Source: Chitinophagaceae bacterium (GTDB taxonomy: Bacteria > Bacteroidota > Bacteroidia > Chitinophagales > Chitinophagaceae). From it: 18,473 nucleotides of DNA. Below are positions 1 to 8,659 of the stretch, piece after piece. The position numbers and the translations under genes were made by a program. Every line of letters starts with the position of its first letter. The stretch's first letter is position 1. Under the pieces are notes generated by a model. The model had not been told where the DNA came from. It saw nothing but the letters and a program-made list of their open reading frames with translations, and made no database searches. The stretch spans positions 1 through 18,473 of the forward strand of contig JAEUVI010000362.1 in assembly GCA_016787105.1 (NCBI GenBank), read 5' to 3'.

Positions 1-2
1 AT

Positions 3-1319
3 AGCGTGAGACGCATATACTATGCAGCATTTATTTATAAAACACTTTTTGTATTTCTTTTCACATTTATTACGGAATACTATTTTGGAGGCGGTGATAC
101 AGGTTTGTATTATCAGGGTATCAAAGATCTAAGGGCAGCGTTATCTGACGATGCTAACTATGGTATGTTGATTTTAAGATCTTCCACTCTCACGGGCGAA
201 AACCCAATGGCACCCTACTTTTATTTTGATAACTATACCGGCGATTTCACCTTTAACTACATGCGGTCAACGAGCAACTTCTTTATGCCGCGTCTGGGTT
301 TGATACCTTCTTTGCTTTTTTCAAATAGTTATTTGTGTATTTGTTTTTGTTTTTCATTCTTTGCATTGGGTGGCTGTTTAAGATTATTTAAAACTTTCTA
401 TTATTATTACCCTGCTTTGAAAAAAGAAATAGCAATTGCTACATTGTTTTTACCAAGTGTTACTTTTTGGAGTAGTGGACTTATGAAGGATACAATATGT
501 CTGGGTTGTGTGGGATTTATCGTATATGCCAGCAAACAGATATTAATAAATAAAACCAAAATTCCTGCATCGCTATTTTGGCTTATTAGTTGTAGCTACC
601 TCTTATATACTATTAAAGCATATATATTCCTCGTATTGATACTTGCTATTTCAATATGGTTTTTTGCAGAAACAAATAAATTGATTGAAGATAAAACGTT
701 GAGGCAACTTTTTGGATTGATGACCTTTGTAATAGGATCCGGTATTGGGTATCTCCTTGTAAATTATTTTACCTCACAAGAGGCTATGCAGCAATATCAG
801 CTCGATAATATTGTTTCTTCAGTAGAGTATCAACGAAAAAATTTTGAATTAATCGATCAATCATCTGCACAAAAAACGTCCTATTATGCTATTAACACAT
901 CCAATCCAGTACTATTGGTTGTAAACAGCGTTGTAGCGACTTTTTACAGACCTTTACCATGGGAAATAGGAAGTTCGGCAGCAGCATTGTCAGCAATTGA
1001 GGCAATGGCATTTCTATTGCTTACGTTGCATTTGTTTTTTTCAAAAAATGCGGGTAAGCGGTTCCGGCTTATTTTTAAAGATCCACGAATTCTGATGTGT
1101 TTTGTTTTCGCGATTGTTTTTGCAATAGGGGTAGGGGCATCTACAGCAAACTTTGGCGCTTTATCAAGGTATAAAATTCCATGTATGCCTTTTTATATGA
1201 TTATGATCCTTGTGCTATATAGAAATACCGGGCTACCATACCCTGGATGGTTTAAATGGATAATAGGAAGAACAAAAGAAAAACCTGTCTACAATGTGCG
1301 GAATAGCAGGGTCAATTAA
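3..1319 (+). CDS. Polytopic membrane protein, Wzy/EpsG-like polysaccharide polymerase candidate (5' end probably outside window)
   Basis: A strongly hydrophobic protein of at least 437 residues with roughly nine or ten predicted membrane segments. Short motifs include GGGDTGLYY near residue 28, LPSVTFWSSGLMKDTI near 150-165, and a C-terminal NFGALSRYKIPCMPFY stretch. The FWSSGL-K-D/E pattern and the late N-x-G-x-x-x-R-x-x-x-P pattern are seen in membrane proteins of Bacteroidota polysaccharide loci that are often proposed as repeat-unit polymerases. The first start codon is GTG at 6, but the frame is open to the window edge, so the true start probably lies upstream. The gene overlaps the following asnB-like gene by 26 bp, which suggests translational coupling in one operon. 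The polymerase role is inferred from topology and neighbours; a flippase-like or accessory function cannot be excluded. Confidence 0.6.
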   Translation, partial: SVRRIYYAAFIYKTLFVFLFTFITEYYFGGGDTGLYYQGIKDLRAALSDDANYGMLILRSSTLTGENPMAPYFYFDNYTGDFTFNYMRSTSNFFMPRLGLIPSLLFSNSYLCICFCFSFFALGGCLRLFKTFYYYYPALKKEIAIATLFLPSVTFWSSGLMKDTICLGCVGFIVYASKQILINKTKIPASLFWLISCSYLLYTIKAYIFLVLILAISIWFFAETNKLIEDKTLRQLFGLMTFVIGSGIGYLLVNYFTSQEAMQQYQLDNIVSSVEYQRKNFELIDQSSAQKTSYYAINTSNPVLLVVNSVVATFYRPLPWEIGSSAAALSAIEAMAFLLLTLHLFFSKNAGKRFRLIFKDPRILMCFVFAIVFAIGVGASTANFGALSRYKIPCMPFYMIMILVLYRNTGLPYPGWFKWIIGRTKEKPVYNVRNSRVN

Positions 1320-3135
1320 CCACTCTCTTGACATCTCCGGATTAAATAAAGATCTCTGGCATCGTGGCCCCGACGAACAGGCTACTTTCCGGGAATCAAA
1401 TATCATTCTACATCATCACCGCTTATCTATCGTGGATATTGCCGCGGGTAAGCAACCCATGCATTATGAACATCTCACTATTATTTTCAACGGAGAAATA
1501 TATAATCATCTCGACGTACGGAAAAAACTGAACCTGCAATGCTACACCAGCTCTGATACAGAAACAATTCTTCGTGCCTATGCAGCACTTGGAAAGGATT
1601 GTCTTAATGAGTTTGACGGCATGTTTGCATTTGCCATTTACGACAGAAAAAAAAATAATTTATTTCTTGCCAGAGACCGTGCGGGGAAAAAGCCACTTTA
1701 TTATTTTACCAAAGACAAGTCATTTGTTTTTTCAAGTGAATTGAACGCATTGAAAAATCAGTTACCACTTGAAATAAATAACGAAGCCCTGCAGCAGTAT
1801 ATCCGCATGGGTTATTTCTATAAAGAGAATACACCCTATAAGGACGTGTATGAATTACCAGCGGGTAGTTTTTTGGAAATTTCTCTTGATAATCCCATTC
1901 CCCTAGTAAGCAAATGGTGGAATATTCACTCATTTTACCAGCAAAACATAAACGATGATTTTCAGACAGCATTAACCACGACCGACAAATTTTTACATGA
2001 AGCTGTTAAACGACGTGTGGAGTCTTCAGACCTTGAAGTAGGTTCTTTTTTAAGCGGCGGCATAGATAGTGGTATTATTACAGCTATTGCTTCTCAGTAT
2101 AATTCTTCTTTGAAAACATTTACGGTTTCATTTGACGGAGAATATGACGAAGCACCGTTGGCCAGGCTTGTTGCTGAAAAATACAATACACGCCATCATG
2201 AAATAAAAATATCGTTCAATAACCTGATAAATGATGTAGAAAACATACTCTGCAATTATGGCGAACCATTTTTTGACAGCTCGGCAATACCAAGCTATTA
2301 TGTAAGCAAAGCTGCCAAGGAGCATCTTACAGTTATATTGAATGGAGATGGCGGGGACGAGATGTTTGGCGGATATCGCAGGTATGTTCCTTTTGCGAAG
2401 TACGATTTTTTTCATCCTGGTGTTATAGTACAAAGTGTAGCGTCTTTTCTATTTAAAGCCTTACCGGTTTCGCATAGCAAGAAAAGCGTTTACAATTACT
2501 TGCAGCGTCTTGCAGGTCTAGCAGGTAAGTCCGGACTTAATACATATCTAGCTGCCACCATTGATAGTTTTGAAGGGTATGAAAAATATTTTAATGGGTT
2601 TACAGGTATTCCAGATAGTATGAAGAAGGATTTTAATGACATTAATAAATCCACACTTTCGGGGCTTAAAAAAATAATGAATCTGGATTTCGACAATATA
2701 CTGGCAGGAGACCTGCTGGTGAAAATGGATATCGCTACCATGGCGCATTCGCTTGAAGGCAGAAGCCCTCTGCTGAGCAAGGAGATATTGGAGTATGTGC
2801 CCTCATTGAAGGACGATTTTAAAATAAAAGGAAAGACTACAAAATACCTTCTGCGTACACTTGCTGAAAAGTATTTGCCTTCAGAACTGATCAATCAGCC
2901 AAAACGGGGTTTTGAAATACCGTTAAAAAAATGGATTGATATTGAACTGAAAGAAATGATCGGAGACTATCTTTTTTCAAGCGATACTTACAGTGGTAAT
3001 TTTGTTGCACCAGTATTCATAAAAAGATTGTGGAATAGAGAAATAAATGCCGGCGATGAAAAAAGGGCGAAAATGATTTGGACTTTATTCGCATTGGAAG
3101 TGTGGTATAAAAAATGTTACAAACAAAGTGCCTAA
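1294..3135 (+). CDS. asnB: AsnB-type glutamine-dependent amidotransferase (asparagine synthase family)
   Basis: A full-length 613-residue class II glutamine amidotransferase fused to a synthetase domain. Removal of Met exposes the nucleophile Cys2 (MCGIAG). The glutaminase domain (about 1-210) has RGPD at 24-27, NGEIYNH at 66-72 and SSDTE at 86-90. The synthetase domain has the PP-loop SGGIDS at 254-259, then GDGGDEMFGGY near 350 and a late EGRSPLL / PKRGFEIP block. The family transfers glutamine-derived ammonia to an acyl-adenylate carboxylate, classically aspartate to asparagine. Inside polysaccharide loci, AsnB/WbpS-like members are thought to amidate uronic acids, and a nucleotide-sugar dehydrogenase that would supply such an acid lies downstream in the same cluster. 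A sugar uronamide role is therefore plausible but unproven; asparagine synthesis is the alternative. The start ATG lies inside the upstream gene. Confidence 0.9.
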   Translation: MCGIAGSINHSLDISGLNKDLWHRGPDEQATFRESNIILHHHRLSIVDIAAGKQPMHYEHLTIIFNGEIYNHLDVRKKLNLQCYTSSDTETILRAYAALGKDCLNEFDGMFAFAIYDRKKNNLFLARDRAGKKPLYYFTKDKSFVFSSELNALKNQLPLEINNEALQQYIRMGYFYKENTPYKDVYELPAGSFLEISLDNPIPLVSKWWNIHSFYQQNINDDFQTALTTTDKFLHEAVKRRVESSDLEVGSFLSGGIDSGIITAIASQYNSSLKTFTVSFDGEYDEAPLARLVAEKYNTRHHEIKISFNNLINDVENILCNYGEPFFDSSAIPSYYVSKAAKEHLTVILNGDGGDEMFGGYRRYVPFAKYDFFHPGVIVQSVASFLFKALPVSHSKKSVYNYLQRLAGLAGKSGLNTYLAATIDSFEGYEKYFNGFTGIPDSMKKDFNDINKSTLSGLKKIMNLDFDNILAGDLLVKMDIATMAHSLEGRSPLLSKEILEYVPSLKDDFKIKGKTTKYLLRTLAEKYLPSELINQPKRGFEIPLKKWIDIELKEMIGDYLFSSDTYSGNFVAPVFIKRLWNREINAGDEKRAKMIWTLFALEVWYKKCYKQSA

Positions 3136-4336
3136 GCTTATTCGTATTACCACAGCCCCGCTTTCAATGAAATACCTGCTGACCGGGCAAATGCGGTATA
3201 TGCAGGAACACGGACTGGATGTGATAATGATAAGTAGTGAAGGTAAAGAGTGGCCTGACATTATTGCCAACGAAAAATGCAGTTATCATATCATTCATAT
3301 GACGAGAAAGATAACTCCGTTTACTGATCTCGTCTCATTATGGAAGCTATATCGTTTTTTTAAAAAACAAAAACCGGACATAGTTCATTCTCATACTCCC
3401 AAAGCCGGTTTGATTGCTATGTTAGCAGCAAAGTTTGCGGGCGTGAAAGTGCGTATACACACAATAGCTGGTTTACGGTTCATGACTTCTCATGGTTTGC
3501 AAAAGAGCTTACTGGTACAAATGGAAAAATTGACAGCATGGGCTGCAAATTATACATGGCCCAATAGTTATTCACTTTTTAATTATCTGTACTCCAACAG
3601 GATTATCGCGAAGCAAAAGATGGAAGTAATAGGATTGGGCTCAAGCAATGGGATTAATCTTGGCCGTTTTTCTGTAGATGCGCTTGATAATAAAAAACTG
3701 AATGCCATAAAACAAAAAATTAAATTTAATGACAGCCTTACATATCTTCTTTGTGTAGGCAGAATTGTAAAAGATAAAGGCATTGATGAATTGACAGGTG
3801 TATTTGAAAAGTTGTATCGGGAAAATGGATCGCTTCGGTTAGTACTTGTTGGCGCTTTTGAAGATGAACTTGATCCGGTCCGTGATTCGACGAAACAAAT
3901 TTTAAAGAACCATCCGGGAATTATTCTTACCGGGTGGAGTGAGGATGTGGAATATTATATGCATCTTTCTTTTGTATTAGTTCATCCATCATACAGGGAA
4001 GGCTTTCCAAATGTGCTATTGCAGGCAGGTGCCATGGGATGCCCGGTTATTTGCTCGCGGATAGACGGTAATGTTGACATTGTGGAGCATCAAGAAACGG
4101 GATTGTTATTTGATGTAAGAAGTGAAGAACAATTGCAGGAGCAATTAGAGTTTGCGCTCACAAACAAGAATATTGTAAATGAATATGCTGTCAAGCTGCA
4201 GGCAAAAGTTCAATCCAATTTTAGTCAGCCGGTTGTACACGGCCTGATTTATAAAAAATATATGGAACTGCTTTCTGTCCACGGTAGTAATAGAGAATCG
4301 GAAAAATACGAGTCTGTTGCTGGTACTTATACCTGA
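3128..4336 (+). CDS. Glycosyltransferase family 4 (GT-B fold)
   Basis: A 402-residue GT-B retaining glycosyltransferase. The N-terminal acceptor domain begins with a beta strand (KLIRITT) and has HSHTPKAG at 87-94. The C-terminal donor domain begins around residue 205 with VGRIVKDKG at 210-218 and ends in a nucleotide-sugar binding block, HPSYREGFPNVLLQAGAMG, around 286-304. The canonical E-x7-E motif appears as E291-x7-Q299, a Gln variant of the second Glu that I believe also occurs in Bacteroidota relatives. It probably adds one sugar to the undecaprenyl-linked repeat unit on the cytoplasmic side of the inner membrane. The start is GTG at 3128, overlapping the asnB-like gene by 8 bp. Donor and acceptor cannot be read from sequence. 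Confidence 0.88.
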   Translation: MPKLIRITTAPLSMKYLLTGQMRYMQEHGLDVIMISSEGKEWPDIIANEKCSYHIIHMTRKITPFTDLVSLWKLYRFFKKQKPDIVHSHTPKAGLIAMLAAKFAGVKVRIHTIAGLRFMTSHGLQKSLLVQMEKLTAWAANYTWPNSYSLFNYLYSNRIIAKQKMEVIGLGSSNGINLGRFSVDALDNKKLNAIKQKIKFNDSLTYLLCVGRIVKDKGIDELTGVFEKLYRENGSLRLVLVGAFEDELDPVRDSTKQILKNHPGIILTGWSEDVEYYMHLSFVLVHPSYREGFPNVLLQAGAMGCPVICSRIDGNVDIVEHQETGLLFDVRSEEQLQEQLEFALTNKNIVNEYAVKLQAKVQSNFSQPVVHGLIYKKYMELLSVHGSNRESEKYESVAGTYT

Positions 4337-4413
4337 TTTTATGGTTTAGCAGGTAGCATTGCTATGGATTATGGAAACTGACGTCTACTTTAGTATTTCC
4401 AAAGTCCAAATCA

Positions 4414-5073
4414 ATGAAAACCACATTGAAAAAACCCGTGGCCATTATTGGCTATTCAGGCCACGCCTATGTTATAATTGATATTCTTCTGAATGCAGGC
4501 CGCCTGGTGACTGCATATTGCGATGAGCAGGAAAAAGAGAATAATCCTTATCACTTACAATACCTCGGTAAAGAATCGGAAGTAATCAAAAAATTGAAAA
4601 AATTTGACTTTTTTGCCTGCGTTGGTCACAATGCAATCCGCGAAAAGATTCATACAGAGATGAGTAAGTTTTTGGGAAACCCGATTAATGCTATCCATCC
4701 TTCTGCTGTTATTTCATCATCTGTAAAAATGGGCGATGGAATAATGATAGCTGCAAACGCGACGTTGAATCCACTTGTAGAGATTGGGCGTGGCGTTATC
4801 TGCAACACATCATGCACTATCGATCATGAATGTAAGGTTGAAGACTTTGTTCATATTGCTCCAGGCGCGGTATTATGTGGAAATGTAAAAGTAGGTAAGG
4901 GCACCTTTGTTGGCGCCAATTCAGTTATCCGCCAGGGAATTACTATTGGCCGCAACGTTACAATAGGAGCAGGTACGGTAATTATTAAAGATATACCTGA
5001 TAATGTAACTGTAGTAGGCAATCCGCAGAAATTACTTGTCAAAAAGCATACTTCAAAGCTTATCGCAGCCTGA
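4414..5073 (+). CDS. PglD/NeuD-like sugar O- or N-acyltransferase (left-handed beta-helix)
   Basis: A 219-residue protein with the two-part architecture of PglD/NeuD acyltransferases. An N-terminal Rossmann-like domain (AIIGYSGHAYV at 10-20) binds the UDP-sugar, and a C-terminal left-handed beta-helix of hexapeptide repeats runs from about 92 to 200. In PglD the catalytic base is a His in an N/D-H-E motif, and His138 (IDHEC) matches it. The family transfers acetyl from acetyl-CoA to an amino or hydroxyl group of a nucleotide sugar. The LegC-type aminotransferase at 8652-9800 is the likely partner creating the amine. The 77-bp gap upstream shows no convincing promoter. The acyl group could be other than acetyl. 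Confidence 0.87.
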   Translation: MKTTLKKPVAIIGYSGHAYVIIDILLNAGRLVTAYCDEQEKENNPYHLQYLGKESEVIKKLKKFDFFACVGHNAIREKIHTEMSKFLGNPINAIHPSAVISSSVKMGDGIMIAANATLNPLVEIGRGVICNTSCTIDHECKVEDFVHIAPGAVLCGNVKVGKGTFVGANSVIRQGITIGRNVTIGAGTVIIKDIPDNVTVVGNPQKLLVKKHTSKLIAA

Positions 5074-5096
5074 TAATTTTTACAGTTTTATTTACC

Positions 5097-5121
5097 AAGC
5101 ATGTAGATATTTTACATGCTT
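5097..5121 (+). terminator. Possible intrinsic terminator after the acyltransferase gene
   Basis: A perfect 9-bp inverted repeat, AAGCATGTA and TACATGCTT, is separated by a 7-nt loop and lies 24 bases after the acyltransferase stop. Only a short T run follows, so termination may be weak or partial. Just downstream is a promoter-like pair, consistent with a transcript boundary inside the polysaccharide cluster. Confidence 0.42.
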
Positions 5122-5153
5122 TTGCTGTTTACAGCTGGCCTTGATTTAATTTG
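5121..5153 (+). promoter_or_regulatory. Possible Bacteroidota-type promoter before the methyltransferase
   Basis: TTTG at 5121-5124 is followed after 21 bases by TTAATTTG at 5146-5153. This is one mismatch from the Bacteroidota -7 consensus TAnnTTTG, with normal spacing. Transcription would start near 5160, leaving a leader of about 60 bases before the ATG at 5223. The element directly follows a terminator-like hairpin and overlaps its last base. Confidence 0.33.
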
Positions 5154-5222
5154 CCCGGTAAATCCCGATACAATAAGTTTGCATTCATTCTAAACAACCA
5201 ACATAAACTTAAATGTGATTTT

Positions 5223-6041
5223 ATGAGCCAGAGCGTAAGCAATGATCAGATAATACAAAGCCATTACAAAATTCAGGCAGAAAAGCATAAAGAATCTTCT
5301 ACGTCCACCATGGAAGATGTGATAATCCGGCAAAAGGAGCTGGAAAGCATCTATACTTTTTTTAACCTCCGTGATGTACGTGTAATTTGTAACGATGTGC
5401 TGGAAATTGGTTGTGGAAATGGATTTACCCTGGAGCAACTTGCATCCAAATACCCTGATACTAAATTTCATGGTCTTGATTTCAGTCACGACCTGCTTAA
5501 TATAGCGGCAAAGAGAAAAATTGCCAACGGTACATTTTCGCAAGGAGATGTGCGCAAACTGGAGTTTGCGGATCATTCTGTAGATATTATTTACACAGAA
5601 CGTTGTCTTATTAACCTTCTTAGCTGGGAAGATCAGCAAAAAGGATTGAGCGAAATTCACAGGGTTCTTCGCAAAGGAGGTTATTATTTCATGGTAGAAT
5701 CATTTACTGACGGTTTCGATAACCTGAATAAAGCAAGAAATGAACTAGGCCTTGGTAACATACCCGTTGCACATCACAACTTGTATTTTGATAAGGAATT
5801 ATTTAACAGTTTTATAGCTCCATTATTTAGTATTGTTGAGGGATCAGCACTCGGCTCAGATAGTAATGCTCTACTGCCAAATTTTCTAAGTAGTCATTAT
5901 TTTTCAGCAAGGGTGTTGCACCCATTGCTTACAAAAGGAGATCCTAACCTGAAGAATACTGAGTTTGTAAAGTTCTTTTCATTTCTTCCGCCCAGTGGAA
6001 ATTATGCTCCGATACAGGCGCATATTCTGCAAAAGAAATAG
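5223..6041 (+). CDS. Class I SAM-dependent methyltransferase
   Basis: A 272-residue protein with a Rossmann-type methyltransferase core. Motif I is LEIGCGNGF, followed by an acidic strand end (FHGLDFS), the GDVRKLEFADHSVDIIYTER region and HRVLRKGGYYFMVES as post-motif III. This is the Methyltransf_11/25 pattern that binds S-adenosylmethionine. Its place in the polysaccharide cluster suggests methylation of a sugar or chain end, but the substrate cannot be read. The frame is open upstream to a TTG at 5151. I chose the ATG at 5223 because the extra 24 residues look non-conserved and would overlap the promoter-like element, while MSQSVSNDQIIQSHY resembles a natural start. Confidence 0.85.
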   Translation: MSQSVSNDQIIQSHYKIQAEKHKESSTSTMEDVIIRQKELESIYTFFNLRDVRVICNDVLEIGCGNGFTLEQLASKYPDTKFHGLDFSHDLLNIAAKRKIANGTFSQGDVRKLEFADHSVDIIYTERCLINLLSWEDQQKGLSEIHRVLRKGGYYFMVESFTDGFDNLNKARNELGLGNIPVAHHNLYFDKELFNSFIAPLFSIVEGSALGSDSNALLPNFLSSHYFSARVLHPLLTKGDPNLKNTEFVKFFSFLPPSGNYAPIQAHILQKK

Positions 6042-6118
6042 AGAATCTTTTTGCGGCTCAAGGAAACTTTTCGTAGTACATCAGCGTTTCTTACTTGTTG
6101 CTGAATTAATCCCAAAAT

Positions 6119-7630
6119 ATGGAGACAACCACTTTCCCCGTTTCAAGAAGCCCGATCACTAATAAAGAATATTCTTTACCGGATAGCAAGAATGACAAGG
6201 TTGGTATAGATAATTTCCTGGCATTGCATCCGGGAAAAAAAGTGGTGGTGATACAAGGCCTCGGATTTGTAGGCTCTGTTATGGGACTCGTTGTTGCAAA
6301 TGCATTGACAGAAGAATATGCTGTTATCGGTATTGATCTTCCTACAGTTTCGTCCTACTGGAAAATATGTTCCATCAATGAAGGGGTCTTCCCTGTTATA
6401 GCAAGCGATCCAAAAATCGCTGCTTATTATCAGAACGCAGTTAAGAAAGGAAATTATTATGCTACTTACGATAGCTATGCTTTTAGTAAGGCAGATGTAG
6501 TGGTTGTAGATATAAACCTGGATGTAAAAAAGAAATCTGCAGCGAATAAGGATTTAGAAGATTATAATGTTGACCTGACCCCATTCAAAAAAGCAATAGA
6601 AAGTATTGGCCAGCATTGCAGGCAGGATGTATTGGTGCTGGTGGAAACAACAGTGCCTCCTGGCACTTCTCAGAAAATAGTAAAGCCTTTGCTCGAACAG
6701 AGTCTACAACAAAGAGGTTTGCCAGTTGATGAATTGAAAGTAGGCCACTCTTATGAAAGAGTAATGCCTGGCCCAAAATACATTGATTCTATCCAGAACT
6801 TTTATCGTGTGTTTGCGGGTACAGATGAAAAAAGCGCTGTAGCTGTGGAATCTTTTTTAAGAACTGTTATTAAAACGGATGAATACCCGCTTACCCAACT
6901 GGGTAATACAAATGCTACAGAGATGGCTAAGGTGCTGGAAAATTCTTTCCGTGCAATGAACATCGCTTTCATGGTGGAGTGGAGCCGTTTTGCTGAAGAA
7001 GCAGGTGTTGACATATACGAAGTGGTGAATGCTATCCGTATGCGGCCCACACATAAAAATATAATGTTGCCAGGATTGGGTGTTGGCGGATATTGCCTTA
7101 CAAAAGATCCATTGCTTGCAAGTTGGGCTAAAATTAATTTATTTGGAAGTGGAGAAAAATTACATCAAAGCGAGAAGGGGGTGCATATAAACGATAAAAT
7201 GCCCTTGTATGCATTTGAATACCTGCAGTCGCAATACAACGGTTTACTGGAAGGAAAAAAAATTTTATTGCTTGGTGTAAGTTACCTGAATGATGTTGGC
7301 GATACCCGCTATACACCGGTAGAAGGTTTTTATGAACAACTTGAAGCCGAAAGGTGTAAAATTGTTTTGCATGATCCCCATGTATTGTATTGGGAAGAAA
7401 AAGATATATGGATAAACCAGGATTTGAATGCGTTGCTGAATGATGAATATGATGTAATAGTAGTTACTACCGGTCACAAAGATTACCGTAATAGCAAATC
7501 ATTGCTGGATAAATTAGTGGGCAAAAAATCTTCTTTTATTTACGATACAATTGGAATATTCAGCAACGAGGAAATAAGGTTACTTTCAACAAAACACACA
7601 GTCAAAGTAATAGGAAGAGGGGATCTGTAA
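6119..7630 (+). CDS. Nucleotide-sugar dehydrogenase (UDP-HexNAc / UDP-hexose 6-dehydrogenase family)
   Basis: A 503-residue NAD-dependent four-electron dehydrogenase that oxidises C6 of a nucleotide sugar to a carboxylate. The NAD fold has GLGFVG at 47-52, followed by ETTVPPGT around 176-183. K271 and N275 lie in the central helix, and the catalytic Cys326 is in GVGGYCLTKD (321-330). The segment YERVMPG (212-218) resembles the P-E-R-x-x-P-G signature of UDP-N-acetylhexosamine dehydrogenases (WecC, WbpA/WbpO) more than the N-P-E-F-L-x-E-G of UDP-glucose dehydrogenases. A UDP-GlcNAcA or UDP-ManNAcA product is therefore slightly favoured, by inference. The protein is longer than the usual 420-440 residues, partly from about 38 residues before the Rossmann fold. 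It probably supplies the uronic acid used by the SDR, aminotransferase and amidotransferase encoded nearby. Confidence 0.88.
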   Translation: METTTFPVSRSPITNKEYSLPDSKNDKVGIDNFLALHPGKKVVVIQGLGFVGSVMGLVVANALTEEYAVIGIDLPTVSSYWKICSINEGVFPVIASDPKIAAYYQNAVKKGNYYATYDSYAFSKADVVVVDINLDVKKKSAANKDLEDYNVDLTPFKKAIESIGQHCRQDVLVLVETTVPPGTSQKIVKPLLEQSLQQRGLPVDELKVGHSYERVMPGPKYIDSIQNFYRVFAGTDEKSAVAVESFLRTVIKTDEYPLTQLGNTNATEMAKVLENSFRAMNIAFMVEWSRFAEEAGVDIYEVVNAIRMRPTHKNIMLPGLGVGGYCLTKDPLLASWAKINLFGSGEKLHQSEKGVHINDKMPLYAFEYLQSQYNGLLEGKKILLLGVSYLNDVGDTRYTPVEGFYEQLEAERCKIVLHDPHVLYWEEKDIWINQDLNALLNDEYDVIVVTTGHKDYRNSKSLLDKLVGKKSSFIYDTIGIFSNEEIRLLSTKHTVKVIGRGDL

Positions 7631-7663
7631 ATTACAGGAGATACTAAAAAGTATAAATCAATT

Positions 7664-8659
7664 ATGAGCAAAAAAGTCTTACTGCTTGGCGGAGCTGGTT
7701 TTATCGGCTTTAATATTTCAAAGTTTCTTGCGGAAAACAGAGATTACTCGATAACGATAGCGGATAATTTTGCAAGAGGTAAACAGGATGAATTGTTTAC
7801 TGCACTTGTAAAAAAGCATAACATTAAAGTAGTGCCAGGTGATTTTACTGATCCTAAAACCTATGATGCACTTGATAATGCATATGACCAGGTATATATG
7901 CTGGCATCTGTAGTAGGAGTAGACAATGCTAACTCTATACCGCATGAAATTATCCGTATTAATACCGCGCTTATTTATAATACACTGGAGTGGGTACGCC
8001 GCTCCAAAATCGGTAAAGTATTATTTACGTCTACTAGTGAATGTTATGCAGGAACGGTAGATGCATTTGGTTATACTATTCCTACACCGGAGCAGGTTCC
8101 GCTTTGTATTGAAGATATCGGTCACCCACGCTTTACCTATGCGGTTACAAAAATGCTTGGTGAATCTGGTTTTTTAAATTACTCACGAATGTTAGGGTTT
8201 GAGGCTACTATTGTACGTTATCACAATGTGTATGGCCCTCGTATGGGTTTCAAACATGTGATACCCCATCTGGTAGTACGGTTCCGGAAGGGAGAAACAC
8301 CGTTTAAAGTATATGGCCACGATCAGACAAGAGCGTTTTGTTATATTACCGATGCTGTAAAAGGAACTGTGCTGGCAATGGAACAACCTGGTACCAATGG
8401 AGAGATTTATCATATCGGCACACAGGAAGAAATAACAATTGGAGATTTGATTCACTACTCCGGCGATATCATGAAGTTTAAAGGCGAGTATGAAAATGCA
8501 CCAACCTATCCCGGTTCAGTATCACGACGTTGCCCTGATATAACAAAGGCAAAAACACAATTAGGATTTCAACCACAGGTAAACTGGAAAGATGGGTTAA
8601 TGCAAACAATAGAATGGTACGATCAATACCTGGAACAGGGAAATAAAATATATGAGTAA
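7664..8659 (+). CDS. NAD-dependent epimerase/dehydratase, extended SDR
   Basis: A 331-residue extended short-chain dehydrogenase/reductase acting on a nucleotide sugar. It has the NAD motif GGAGFIG at 9-15, a core TSTSE at 122-126, the catalytic Tyr159-x3-Lys163 (YAVTK), and a sugar-binding region with RYHNVYGPRMGF and QTRAFCYITDAV. This places it among 4-epimerases, 4,6-dehydratases and UDP-glucuronate decarboxylases; I cannot choose among these from sequence alone. It sits between the sugar dehydrogenase and the aminotransferase and overlaps the latter by 8 bp. That order fits formation of a 4-keto or epimerised intermediate which is then aminated. Confidence 0.85.
   Translation: MSKKVLLLGGAGFIGFNISKFLAENRDYSITIADNFARGKQDELFTALVKKHNIKVVPGDFTDPKTYDALDNAYDQVYMLASVVGVDNANSIPHEIIRINTALIYNTLEWVRRSKIGKVLFTSTSECYAGTVDAFGYTIPTPEQVPLCIEDIGHPRFTYAVTKMLGESGFLNYSRMLGFEATIVRYHNVYGPRMGFKHVIPHLVVRFRKGETPFKVYGHDQTRAFCYITDAVKGTVLAMEQPGTNGEIYHIGTQEEITIGDLIHYSGDIMKFKGEYENAPTYPGSVSRRCPDITKAKTQLGFQPQVNWKDGLMQTIEWYDQYLEQGNKIYE

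Noticed and set aside
2128..2894. Minus-strand open frames inside the asnB-like gene
   Set aside because: They are antisense shadows of a gene with complete family motifs; none shows recognisable domains.
5124..5135. Short inverted repeat GCTGT-TT-ACAGC
   Set aside because: A 2-nt loop is too tight for a hairpin and the arms are only 5 bp; likely chance.
5151..5222. Upstream TTG start adding 24 residues to the methyltransferase
   Set aside because: The TTG overlaps a promoter-like -7 box and the added residues look unlike a methyltransferase N-terminus; the ATG at 5223 is preferred.
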